NCBI RefSeq assembly: GCF_009861525.1
Contig: NZ_WVHL01000005.1
Location: 2,976,001 to 3,040,000, forward strand
Length of the DNA: 64,000 bases
DNA from: Pseudomonas sp. LD120
Lineage (GTDB): Bacteria; Pseudomonadota; Gammaproteobacteria; Pseudomonadales; Pseudomonadaceae
Reading direction: 5' to 3'
Position numbers and translations under genes: made by a program
The notes under the pieces: generated by a model
The model's input: the letters and a program-made list of their open reading frames with translations, nothing else
What the model was told of the DNA's origin: nothing
Databases searched by the model: none
Shown: positions 50,871 through 59,235 of the stretch, in pieces
Layout: every line of letters starts with the position of its first letter
Position numbering within the stretch: the stretch's first letter is position 1

Positions 50871-52232
50871 ATGAGCACTGCAACCGTCAAGATCGATGAC
50901 CTGCCGATTGGCCGGTTCCACCTGAAAATCGCCGGCCTGACCTTCGGCGCGCATTTTACCGACGGCTACATCCTGGGCCTGATCGGCATTGCCTTCACCC
51001 TGCTCAGCCCGCAGATGCAACTGGATGCCTTCTGGCAGGGCCTGATCGGCGCCTCGGCGCTGATGGGGCTGTTTATCGGCAGTCTGTTCTTCGGCTGGAT
51101 CTCCGATCACCTGGGGCGGCAGAAAATCTTCCTGGCCAGTTTCGTGCTGATCACCCTGGCCTCGGTGCTGCAGTTCTATGCCGAAACCGCCCTGGGCCTG
51201 TTTCTCTGCCGGGTGCTGATCGGCATCGGCCTGGGCGGCGATTTCAGCGTCGGCCACGCGATGCTCGCCGAGTTCGCGCCGAAGAAGCACCGCGGCGTGC
51301 TGCTGGGTTCTTTCAGTGTGGTCTGGACCTTTGGCTACGTGGCCGCGACCTTTGTCGGCGCCGCCATGCTCAGCCTCGGCGACGATGCCTGGCGCTGGAT
51401 GCTCGGGTCTTCGGCGATTCCCGCCGGGCTCATTCTGCTGGCGCGCATTGGCACCCCGGAGTCGCCGCGCTGGCTGGTCAACCGCGGGCGCCTCGCCGAG
51501 GCCCGGGCCATCGTGCACAAGCACCTGGGGGCGCATGTGCTGCTTGACGAGCAGCCGGCTTGCGACAAGCGCTCCGGCTACGCGGTGCTGTTTAGCCCCG
51601 AGTACCGCACGCGCACGGCGTTCAACTGCCTGTTCTTCGTGTGCATCGTCATGCCGTATTTCGCCATCTACACCTTCCTGCCGTCGATCCTGCAGCAGAT
51701 GGGGCTGGCCGAGGGCTTTGGCACTGAGCTGATGCTCAACCTGCTGCTGATCCTCGGCGCCTTGATCGGCATCGTCTGCACGCTGAAGTTTTCCCGCCGC
51801 GGTTTCTTGATCAACGCCTTCATCATCCTGGCGGTGACGCTGTTGCTGCTGGCGGTGTTGCCGGGGAGTGCCGCCTGGTTGATGGTGCTGCTGTTCGGGG
51901 TGTTTACCCTGGTGCTGTCGGCGGTGAGCAACCTGGTGGGGGTGTTTCCCGCGGAGAGTTTCCCCACCGAGGTGCGGGCCAGCGGGATTGGCCTGGCCAC
52001 CGCTGTGAGCCGCTTGGGCTCGGCCATCAGCACCTTTCTATTGCCGGTGAGCGTGGCCGGGATCGGCCTCCGCCCGACCATGGGGATTCTGGCGGCCATC
52101 CTCGCCCTGGGCGCGCTGATTGCCTGGGCCTGGGCCCCGGAGACCAAGTCCCTGACCTTGAACCAGGCCTGCAGCGTGGCGGCTGGCGAGCCGGCCGCGC
52201 TCAAGCGACCCAAGGTGGCGGCCCCGGTATGA
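50871..52232 (+). CDS. MFS transporter, sugar/aromatic acid:H+ symporter-like
   Basis: 453 residues with twelve hydrophobic segments. Family motifs: GWISDHLGRQKIF between helices 2 and 3, RVLIGIGLGGDFSVGHAMLA (helix 4), PESPRWLVNRGRLAEA after helix 6, and PAESFPTEVRASGIGLA in the second half. It probably imports the substrate of the Fae/AKR/ALDH unit. GGAG lies six bases before ATG 50871. Convergent with a LysR gene 94 bp on. Confidence 0.86.
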   Translation: MSTATVKIDDLPIGRFHLKIAGLTFGAHFTDGYILGLIGIAFTLLSPQMQLDAFWQGLIGASALMGLFIGSLFFGWISDHLGRQKIFLASFVLITLASVLQFYAETALGLFLCRVLIGIGLGGDFSVGHAMLAEFAPKKHRGVLLGSFSVVWTFGYVAATFVGAAMLSLGDDAWRWMLGSSAIPAGLILLARIGTPESPRWLVNRGRLAEARAIVHKHLGAHVLLDEQPACDKRSGYAVLFSPEYRTRTAFNCLFFVCIVMPYFAIYTFLPSILQQMGLAEGFGTELMLNLLLILGALIGIVCTLKFSRRGFLINAFIILAVTLLLLAVLPGSAAWLMVLLFGVFTLVLSAVSNLVGVFPAESFPTEVRASGIGLATAVSRLGSAISTFLLPVSVAGIGLRPTMGILAAILALGALIAWAWAPETKSLTLNQACSVAAGEPAALKRPKVAAPV

Positions 52233-52326
52233 GCGACAGCGGCGCGTTGAAAACCGTCTGAGGCGGTTGTGCGTCTGCGGCGCCGCCAGGCGTCGCAGGC
52301 GCCAGCGGCTACAGGGGTTACAGGGT

Positions 52327-53202
52327 TCAGGTTTGGCTCTGGTGGCTCAGCCAGTGAGTGAACCGCTGCACCTTGGACAGGCCGTGTTTGTCGTGCGCCA
52401 CGTCCAGCCAATAACCGTAAGGGCCGATCACCTCCACTGGGGTGATCGGCAGCAGGTGGCCGTCGGCCAGTTCGCGCTCGATCATCTGTCGGTCGATCAC
52501 GGCCAGCCCGCCACCGGCCAGCGCGGTGTGGATCACCTGATCCAGGGTGCCGAACTCCAGGCCTGCTCCCGCGTCGATGTCCTTCCGGCCCATGGCCGCC
52601 AGCCAGTTTTCCCATACCCGCAAACGCTTGCCGTCGTGCAGGATGTGCAGCAGCGAGTGGTCGCGCAGGTCCGGCGCCTGGCCGGCACTGAACAGTTCCG
52701 GGCTGGCCACGGCGAGGTGCCGCTCCATCACCAGCAAGCGGCTGTGGCAATGGGGCGCGGCCTGCAGGCCGAAACGAATCTGGCAGTCGACTTCGGCGGG
52801 GCTGTCGTGGCTGGCGTGCTGGGTCACGCTGAGGCTGATGGCCGGGTGCTGCCGGCAGAAGTCTCGCAAGTGCGCCGACAGCCAGCGGGTGGCCCAGGTC
52901 GGCGGCGCGACAATGCGCAGGCGCTGGCGCAGGTTGGGCACACGCAGGCGCTGCAGCGCCTGTTCGATCTGCTCAAAGGCCTGCCCCAGCTCCGGCGCCA
53001 GGGCCGTGCCGGCTTCGGTCAGCGCCAGCCCTTGGGGGGAGCGGCTGAACAGCGACACGCCGAGGTAATCCTCCAGTTGCTTGATCTGGCGACTGACCGC
53101 GCCCTGGGTAACGCTCAGGACCTGGGCGGCCTGGCTGAAGCTGCGGTGGCGGGCGACTTCCTCGAAGACCCGGAGGCTGTTCAAAGAGGGCAGTTGACGC
53201 AT
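52327..53202 (-). CDS. LysR-family regulator, GcvA-like
   Basis: 291 residues from ATG 53202 (MRQLPSLNSLRVFEEVARH); 297 if the upstream ATG is used. Helix-turn-helix with SFSQAAQVLSVTQGAVSRQI, and an effector domain with APPTWATRWLSAHLRDF and VDCQIRFG. Resembles the LysR at 55051 in layout and length. It lies at the end of the Fae unit and next to the porin, whose regulation it may share. A REP-like stretch (CAGGCGCCAGCGGCTAC) sits just past its stop. Confidence 0.85.
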   Translation of the reverse strand: MRQLPSLNSLRVFEEVARHRSFSQAAQVLSVTQGAVSRQIKQLEDYLGVSLFSRSPQGLALTEAGTALAPELGQAFEQIEQALQRLRVPNLRQRLRIVAPPTWATRWLSAHLRDFCRQHPAISLSVTQHASHDSPAEVDCQIRFGLQAAPHCHSRLLVMERHLAVASPELFSAGQAPDLRDHSLLHILHDGKRLRVWENWLAAMGRKDIDAGAGLEFGTLDQVIHTALAGGGLAVIDRQMIERELADGHLLPITPVEVIGPYGYWLDVAHDKHGLSKVQRFTHWLSHQSQT

Positions 53203-53370
53203 GGCGGGCAGACTCCGCACCTGGCGCCAGGACGCGGCGCCCCGAACCTGGAGGGCAGGGCGGCACTGAGTGGAGCAGGTTCATGGTTAGGGGCCGACGG
53301 CGTGTTTCAAGGCGCTCATCCTACCCTGGCGGCGCCCCGCGCGACGATGCGCCAGGGCCCTGGCCGAGGC

Positions 53371-54552
53371 TTAGAAGTAGTAACCAATGTTCACGTACAG
53401 CTGGTTTTCCCACTGGTTGCTGCCACCCGGGCCCAGGCTCTGGGTATAGCTGCTGCCGCCGATGTAGGGGTCGTTCTTGCCCAGCAGCCATTCGCTGGCC
53501 ACCCACAACGGCCCCACGGAAAACGAACTGCCGAGGATCATCCGCTGGGAGCTTTTGTAGGCGCTGGCGGATTTGTCGAAGGCGCTGTAGTTGGCGTACA
53601 GCTTGATGCCGCTGACCTGGTCGAACAGGTGCTTGCCGTCGACGTCGTAGCTCAGGTCGGCGACGTACAGGCTGCCGCGACTGGCAACGTTGAAGGTGCC
53701 GTCATAGCCGCCCAGTGTCACCAGCTCATCACTGCCGGGATTGCGTGGCGACATCTGCTGGCGCGCCGCCTGCAACTGCACGCCCCAGGGGCCGTGCTTG
53801 CCCAGGTAGTGCAGGGCCAGGGCATTGCGCCGGCCATCGTGGTGGGTGTCGTTGTTCTTCAGGGTCGAGCTCAGGCCCGAGACCCCGACTTCCGAGCGCC
53901 AGTCACCCCACTGCACGGCCTTGGCCACCCGCAGGACCAGGGTGTTGCGCTCGCGGTTGTCGCTGCCGTCGGCCACGTAGCTGTCGGCCGAAGACACCAC
54001 GCTGGAGTAGGTCCGACCGTTGCTGGTGCCCTTGCCTTGCCACGCCGGGCGCAGGTAATAACCGGCCTGGAGGTTCCAGTTGCCGTTGTCCTGGATGTAC
54101 TTGGCGCCCACTTGCGAGATGTCCTCCAGGCCCACCACGTTGCCCAGGGTTTCGAAGAAGGTGCTGCCAAAATAAGGCTGCAGGCCGAAGGGGATCTGAT
54201 TCAGGCCCACCTGCACCTGCTGCTCGGGGTTGAAGCGGTAGCCGATCCAGGCGCTTTCGGCGAAGGCGACCTCGCCGACCTTGTCGGTGTAGCGATAAGG
54301 GTAGGCCCCGCCGTAGAGGCGGTACTTGGCGGCGCCGATCCAGGTGTCGGAGCTGTACTTGGCGCTGAGGATCGCGGTGTCGAAGTTGAAGGTCTGGATG
54401 TCCCGGTCCGGGTCGTAGTCCCAGCGGGCGCGAAGAGCGCCCCCCAGGTCCAGGTGATCGCTGACCTGGACGGCTAGCGCCGGGGCGGCAAGGCTGCCGA
54501 GCAAGGGCAACAGGGCCAAGTGGCAAAGAGGGCGAGGGCGCAGGGTGTGCAT
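53371..54552 (-). CDS. outer-membrane porin
   Basis: 393 residues from ATG 54552, with GGGAG nine bases upstream. Signal peptide LCHLALLPLLGSLAAPALA. Beta-barrel character throughout, with alternating aromatic and polar residues (RRNALALHYLGKHGPWGVQL and so on), and the last residues LYVNIGYYF end in the terminal Phe needed for barrel insertion. It does not look like OprD, and I cannot name the family with confidence. Its promoter side faces the 49-bp operator-like element at 54934, so it probably brings in the substrate of the operon at 56352. Confidence 0.82.
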   Translation of the reverse strand: MHTLRPRPLCHLALLPLLGSLAAPALAVQVSDHLDLGGALRARWDYDPDRDIQTFNFDTAILSAKYSSDTWIGAAKYRLYGGAYPYRYTDKVGEVAFAESAWIGYRFNPEQQVQVGLNQIPFGLQPYFGSTFFETLGNVVGLEDISQVGAKYIQDNGNWNLQAGYYLRPAWQGKGTSNGRTYSSVVSSADSYVADGSDNRERNTLVLRVAKAVQWGDWRSEVGVSGLSSTLKNNDTHHDGRRNALALHYLGKHGPWGVQLQAARQQMSPRNPGSDELVTLGGYDGTFNVASRGSLYVADLSYDVDGKHLFDQVSGIKLYANYSAFDKSASAYKSSQRMILGSSFSVGPLWVASEWLLGKNDPYIGGSSYTQSLGPGGSNQWENQLYVNIGYYF

Positions 54553-55050
54553 GGGGTTTTCTCCCGGATTGTTATGGTCAGGTGCGCTGGACCGGGCCGC
54601 AGCAAGGGGGCTGTAGCCAAGGGTGAAAGGGGGGAAGTGTCCGGCGTCGGGGGTGTCAGCCGCTGGCGATCGATGGAGCAGGCAGGTGCGTGGGCATGGG
54701 CAGTACTCGTCTTGTTGTTTTTTTAGGCTTTGCACGAAAAGCCTTGATACTCGGCGATGCTGTGTTGAAAACGCTCTCGTGCGCGAGTCCGATCGGAATG
54801 CTCATTTACAACCCGTAAAGGCGAACGCGACCCCGGCCGTTCCTTGAGCGTTTTCGCCTTGCCTGACCTGCGTCTCAAAACTTTTCCTACAGGGCCTAGG
54901 CTGCCGGCAGTGTTGCCCTGCGCGCCGGAGGGCGACAAACGATTTATTGTGCGTTGCAGCATGCGTAAAACGCATGTTTGTCCCATTGGCCGGCGCCCTG
55001 TCGCCGTGCCATGCTGGGTGCCCTTGAGCCGCCCTCAGCGAGAGCCTGAC
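54553..55050. other. porin/LysR divergent intergenic region
   Basis: 498 bp without a supported gene; an open frame extends upstream of the LysR start but lacks family similarity. It contains an inverted repeat AGGCTTT/AAAGCCT (54725-54744) and the operator-like element described separately. Confidence 0.5.
54934..54982 (+). promoter_or_regulatory. bipartite operator-like element, copy A (porin/LysR side)
   Basis: GACAAACGATT, a 17-base spacer, then TGCGTAAAACGCATGTTTGT and a final C. The core ATGCGTAAAACGCAT (54961-54975) is a perfect palindrome containing T-N11-A, the LysR-type consensus. The outer GACAAAC / GTTTGTC arms also form an inverted repeat. An inverted copy with identical spacing is at 56049-56097. 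Confidence 0.7.
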
Positions 55051-55989
55051 GTGAAACGCAAGATCCCCGCGCTCAATGCGCTCAAAGCCTTTGAAGTTGC
55101 AGGCAGCACGGGCAGTTTTACCCGGGCCGCCGAGCTGCTCAACGTGACCCAGAGCGCGGTCAGTCGGCAGGTCCGGCAGTTGGAGGAACAGCTGGGCGAG
55201 AGCCTGCTGCAACGACGCCATCACCACCTGGAACTGACCAGTGCCGGGCGCGTGCTGTTGCGTGCGTTGCACCAGTCGTTCGACAAGATCGAGCTGACGG
55301 TGCGCGGCATCCAGCAGAAATCCCACGCCAATCGCCTGCACCTCAATGCACCCCCAACCTTCGCCAGCCGCTGGTTGCTGCCGCGCCTGGGGCGCTTGCG
55401 CGAGCAGTATCCGGCGCTGGAGCTGAGCCTGACCACGCGCTTGCAGGACAGCCTGGCGGAAACCGCGACCCTGGACTGCGCGATCCGCTTTGGCGATGGC
55501 GAGTGGGACGGCCTGGACAGCTCGCAGTTGTTCCAGGAGCGACATGTCGCGGTGTGCGCGCCGTCGCTCTTGGCTCGCGAGTCGACGGAGCAGGGCATCG
55601 ACCTGGGGCGCATGACCCTGTTGCATGTGCTGGCCCGCGAAGACCAGCGCTACCTGACCTGGAAGCACTGGCTGGACGCAGCGCGCATCAGTGGCGTCGA
55701 CACCCAGGGTGGCTATGAATTCGATCTGCTGGACCTGGCCATTCGTGCCGCCATCGACGGCCTGGGCATCACCATCGCCGACTGGCACATGGTGGCGGCG
55801 GAGCTGGCGGGCGGGCAGTTGACCCAGGTGCACAACGTGCATGTGGAGGGGCATCAGTCCTATTGGCTGGTGACCCGTCCGGAGCAGACCCCACTGCCCC
55901 AGTTGCAGCAGTTCGGGCAATGGTTGCAAGAGGAGGTCTGGCTTGCCCAGCGCCAGCTCGAACCGTCCACTGCAGCCTTTGCGCCTTAG
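55051..55989 (+). CDS. LysR-family regulator, GcvA-like, flanked by its probable operators
   Basis: 312 residues from GTG 55051 (VKRKIPALNALKAFEVAGST); no good ATG fits. Helix-turn-helix SFTRAAELLNVTQSAVSRQV and effector domain with APPTFASRWLLPRLGRLREQ and LDCAIRFGDGEW. One copy of the 49-bp element ends 68 bp before its start and the other begins 60 bp after its stop. I infer that it autoregulates and activates both the porin and the downstream catabolic operon. Confidence 0.87.
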   Translation: MKRKIPALNALKAFEVAGSTGSFTRAAELLNVTQSAVSRQVRQLEEQLGESLLQRRHHHLELTSAGRVLLRALHQSFDKIELTVRGIQQKSHANRLHLNAPPTFASRWLLPRLGRLREQYPALELSLTTRLQDSLAETATLDCAIRFGDGEWDGLDSSQLFQERHVAVCAPSLLARESTEQGIDLGRMTLLHVLAREDQRYLTWKHWLDAARISGVDTQGGYEFDLLDLAIRAAIDGLGITIADWHMVAAELAGGQLTQVHNVHVEGHQSYWLVTRPEQTPLPQLQQFGQWLQEEVWLAQRQLEPSTAAFAP

Positions 55990-56048
55990 GCCTGAGCCAG
56001 AGCCTTTCAGCGCCTGTGCGGCGACGCCATGAACCGTCCCCTGGTCGC

Positions 56049-56097
56049 GACTAACATGCGTTTTATGCAAGTTAGTCGGCGACATTAATCGTTTGTC
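56049..56097 (-). promoter_or_regulatory. bipartite operator-like element, copy B (aldehyde dehydrogenase side)
   Basis: Read on the minus strand: GACAAACGATT, 17 bases, TGCATAAAACGCATGTTAGT and a final C. It matches copy A in all 11 bases of the first box and 19 of 21 in the second, while the spacers differ. In both copies the GACAAAC box is the end nearer the structural gene (porin or aldehyde dehydrogenase). Confidence 0.7.
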
Positions 56098-56351
56098 CCC
56101 ATCGCGGCGAGCGACAAGACTGCCGGCACTCACCTAACAACAACCCGAGTGCCTAGCCATGCCGTATCCGGTCCTTGCCGATTGCCTGCCGTTGCGCCTT
56201 GCCCGCTGTATCCATCGTTGCCCGCAGGCCATTGGCCTGTGCGCCGGCGCCGCCATGCGCGCTCGATCACGCCAGATCCTTTGAGCGCCGGGCCTGGAGC
56301 GCCTCCAGGCCGCCGGCATTACCTTTTCTTGCCAACGACGGGGCAACCAGC
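56098..56351. other. leader region upstream of the AldA-like gene
   Basis: 254 bp between the operator-like element and the ATG. The frame is open upstream to 56175 but is Pro/Arg-rich and unlike the family, so it is treated as leader. The ribosome site is weak. Confidence 0.45.
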
Positions 56352-57776
56352 ATGCAACTTCAGCGAAACTTTGTTAACGGCCACTTCATCGAGCCGGCCG
56401 GCCATGAACGCGTCACGGTCTGCAACCCGGCCGATGAAACCTTGGTGGGCGAGGTCGCGGCGGCCACCGCTCAGCAGGCGCGGGAGGCGGTGGAAGCCGC
56501 GCGCAGCGCACAGAAAAAGTGGGCGGCACTGACCAGCATCCAGCGCGGCGAACACCTGCGGGCCCTGGCCGATGCCCTTGAAGAGCGGGCCGAGGCCATT
56601 GGCCAGAGCCTGGCTGCCGAATCCGGCAAGAGCCTGGAGGATGCCTGCAACGAAGCCCGCTATGCGGCGCAGATCACCCGCTACCACGCCGAATGGGCGC
56701 GGCGCATCGAGGGTGAAATCATCCCCAGCGACAGCCCCGACGAGAAGCTGTTTCTGCACCGCGAAGCGTTGGGCGTGGTGGCCTGCCTGATTCCCTTCAA
56801 CTACCCGGTCTATACCTTGCTGCGCAAGGTCGCCCCGGCGCTGATCGCCGGCAACAGCGTGGTGGTGCGCCCCAGCAACAACACGCCGCTGTCGGCCCTT
56901 GAGATCGCCCGGGCGGTGCAGCAGTCCGGCCTGCCGGCGGGGGTGGTGAACATCCTGGTCATGGATCACGCCACCGCCGCCACGGTCTGCAGCCACCCGG
57001 CGGTGGCCATGATCACCCTGACCGGCAGCGTCAATGCCGGGCGCATCGTGCTTGACTACTGCAAGGCCAACGTCGCCAAACCGTCCCTGGAACTGGGCGG
57101 CAAGACCCCGGCGATCATCGAACCCGATGCCGACCTGGAACAGGCTGCGCGCGCCATCGTCGGCTCCAAGACCACCCACTGTGGCCAGCTGTGCACGGCG
57201 GTGGAGCGGGTCTACGTGCATGAAAGCGTGCATGAACGCTTCCTGGCCCTGCTCAAGGCGCAGATCGCGGCGGTGCATTTTGGTGACCGGCGCCAGGACC
57301 CGAGCCTGATGGGGCCGCTGGCCAATGGCGCGTCGCGGGAGGCGATCCACGGCCTGGTACAGCGTGCCGTGGCCGAGGGCGCGGTGCTTGAAGCCGGTGG
57401 CGTGCTGCCGCCCGGACCTGGCTTTTTCTACCCGCCGACCCTGCTCAGTGGCTGCCGTCAGGACATGGAGATCGTCCAGGAGGAAGTTTTCGGTCCGGTG
57501 CTGCCGGTGCTCACCTACCGCGATATTGATGAGGCCCTGGCCTTGGCCAACGACCACCAGTTCGGCCTGGCCTCGGTGCTCTACACCGAGAACTACCGCA
57601 CCGCGATGAAGGTCGCCGGGGCCATCGAGGCCGGCGAGCTGTACGTCAATCGCACCCCGGCCGACCCCTACCAGGGTTACCACGCGGGCTGGAAACGCTC
57701 GGGTCTGGGCGGTGACGACGGCAAGCACGGCATGCTGGAGTTCACCCAGACCCGCCTGGTGGTCATGCCTTTCTAA
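56352..57776 (+). CDS. aldehyde dehydrogenase, AldA (lactaldehyde dehydrogenase)-like
   Basis: 474 residues, aligning by eye along its length with E. coli AldA: VVNPA-type VTVCNPADETLVGE, AEWARRIEGEIIPSD, SLELGGKTPAIIEPDADLE, HCGQLCTAVERVYVHE with the catalytic Cys, and YHAGWKRSGLGGDDGKHG near the end. The usual WNFP is FNYP, so the substrate pocket is altered but Asn is kept. Oxidises a small hydroxy- or sugar-derived aldehyde with NAD. First gene of a four-gene unit. Confidence 0.88.
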   Translation: MQLQRNFVNGHFIEPAGHERVTVCNPADETLVGEVAAATAQQAREAVEAARSAQKKWAALTSIQRGEHLRALADALEERAEAIGQSLAAESGKSLEDACNEARYAAQITRYHAEWARRIEGEIIPSDSPDEKLFLHREALGVVACLIPFNYPVYTLLRKVAPALIAGNSVVVRPSNNTPLSALEIARAVQQSGLPAGVVNILVMDHATAATVCSHPAVAMITLTGSVNAGRIVLDYCKANVAKPSLELGGKTPAIIEPDADLEQAARAIVGSKTTHCGQLCTAVERVYVHESVHERFLALLKAQIAAVHFGDRRQDPSLMGPLANGASREAIHGLVQRAVAEGAVLEAGGVLPPGPGFFYPPTLLSGCRQDMEIVQEEVFGPVLPVLTYRDIDEALALANDHQFGLASVLYTENYRTAMKVAGAIEAGELYVNRTPADPYQGYHAGWKRSGLGGDDGKHGMLEFTQTRLVVMPF

Positions 57777-57778
57777 GG

Positions 57779-57865
57779 CGGCTGCAAGTCATCAGCCGCA
57801 AGCCGCAAGCAAGAGCAGCGCCGTCGTTCTTGCCGCTTGAAGCTCCAAGCTTGCCGCTGCCTCAC
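57779..57865. repeat. CTTGC/GCAAG-rich intergenic repeat
   Basis: Alternating AGCCGCAAGC and CTTGAAGC / CTTGCCGC units that fold into a hairpin between the AldA-like and MFS genes. This type of repeat is, as I recall, common between Pseudomonas genes. Confidence 0.5.
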
Positions 57866-57911
57866 TAATAACAATGAGAGGCGCCGGACACCGGCGCCCG
57901 AGGGCATCGTC

Positions 57912-59234
57912 ATGTCTAAATATGCAGCCGATCCGGTCGCGGTCCAGGCCAGTGCCGCCTTGCCCGTGGGCAACCACGACAAGGGCAGTCGCTACGTTCA
58001 ATTGCTGTTGCTGGTGCTGGCCGCCGGGGCGATCTACCCCATCCTCTACCTGCGCCAGGTCTACCAGACCACCATGCTCGACGTGTTCCAGATCAACCAC
58101 AGCCAGCTGGGGTATCTGTATTCCATGCTGGGCACGATTTTCCTCCTCAGCTACTTGCCCAGCGGCTGGCTGGCGGACCGCATCGCGCCGCGCTTTCTGA
58201 TCTTCTTTTCGCTGGTGGCCACCGGCGCCCTGGGCCTGTGGTACTCCAGCGCGCCGTCGATGAACGGGTTGCTGGTCATCTTCGGCTGCTGGGGCCTGAC
58301 CACCGGGTTGACCTTCTGGGCCTCGGTGCTCAAGCGGGTGAAGATGATTGCCCAAGCCAACGAACAGGGGCGTTTCTTCGGCATCCTCGACGGTGGGCGC
58401 GGCCTGGTGGAGGCGTTGCTGGCGACCGCGGCCCTGGCTCTGTTCGCCTTCGCCACCGAAACCCGGGGCCAGTCGGCGGTCGAGGGATTCCGGCAGGTGG
58501 TCTATCTGTATTCCTTTACCTGCATCGCCATCGGTTGCGTGCTGGTGCTGCTCAAGGACCCCAAGCCCATGGCGGACACGGCCGCGGTGCAGCAGGGCCG
58601 CTTCAACCTGCTGAGCGACCTGGCGACTCTGGCGAAGATTCCCGAGCTGTGGCTGGTGACCGCCATCGTGTTTTGCGGCTACCACATCTTCTGGGCCACC
58701 TACAGCTTCTCCGACTACCTGCAGAGCAACGGCATGACCGCCGTCATGGCTGGCACCATCACCACCCTCAAGCTGTGGATGCGCCCGATTGGTGGCATCG
58801 GCGGCGGCTGGCTGGGTGATCGCTTCTCCAACGTTTCGGTGCTGATAGTCGCGCTGTCGCTGGCGACCCTGAGCGTGGCCGGGCTGATGGTGTTCCCCGG
58901 CCTCAACAGCCTGGGCCTGTTGATCGGCACGGTGATCTTCATCGGCCTGATGACCTACGCGATCCGCGGTTTGTACTGGGCGATTCTTGATACCTGCAAC
59001 ATTCCGCTGCGCATCACCGGGCTGGCCATCGGCATCGTCTCGGTGGTCGGTTACCTGCCGGACGCCTTTATCCCGCTGATCAATGGCTACCTCACCGAAC
59101 ACTTCCCCGGTGCCCTGGGCTACCAACTGTACTTCGGCTACATCGCCGCCGTCGGCTTGCTCGGCACCCTCGCGGCCCTGGTGCTCAGGGCCCGGGTCAA
59201 GCGCACAACACTCCATCACAAGGCAGGTGCCTGA
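57912..59234 (+). CDS. MFS transporter
   Basis: 440 residues, about twelve membrane segments after a ~25-residue polar N-terminus. The helix 2-3 loop is LPSGWLADRIAPR. Helices 3-4 and the second half (WATYSFSDYLQ, GGWLGDRFSNVSVLIVAL) resemble the YihN-type branch of MFS, some of whose members handle sugar acids or sulfosugars. It probably imports the operon's substrate. The following gene starts one base after its stop. Confidence 0.85.
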   Translation: MSKYAADPVAVQASAALPVGNHDKGSRYVQLLLLVLAAGAIYPILYLRQVYQTTMLDVFQINHSQLGYLYSMLGTIFLLSYLPSGWLADRIAPRFLIFFSLVATGALGLWYSSAPSMNGLLVIFGCWGLTTGLTFWASVLKRVKMIAQANEQGRFFGILDGGRGLVEALLATAALALFAFATETRGQSAVEGFRQVVYLYSFTCIAIGCVLVLLKDPKPMADTAAVQQGRFNLLSDLATLAKIPELWLVTAIVFCGYHIFWATYSFSDYLQSNGMTAVMAGTITTLKLWMRPIGGIGGGWLGDRFSNVSVLIVALSLATLSVAGLMVFPGLNSLGLLIGTVIFIGLMTYAIRGLYWAILDTCNIPLRITGLAIGIVSVVGYLPDAFIPLINGYLTEHFPGALGYQLYFGYIAAVGLLGTLAALVLRARVKRTTLHHKAGA

Positions 59235-59235
59235 C

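Noticed and set aside
52267..54477. A 736-codon plus-strand open frame across the LysR and porin genes
   Set aside because: Antisense to two clear genes and lacking any motif; typical high-GC third-position artefact.
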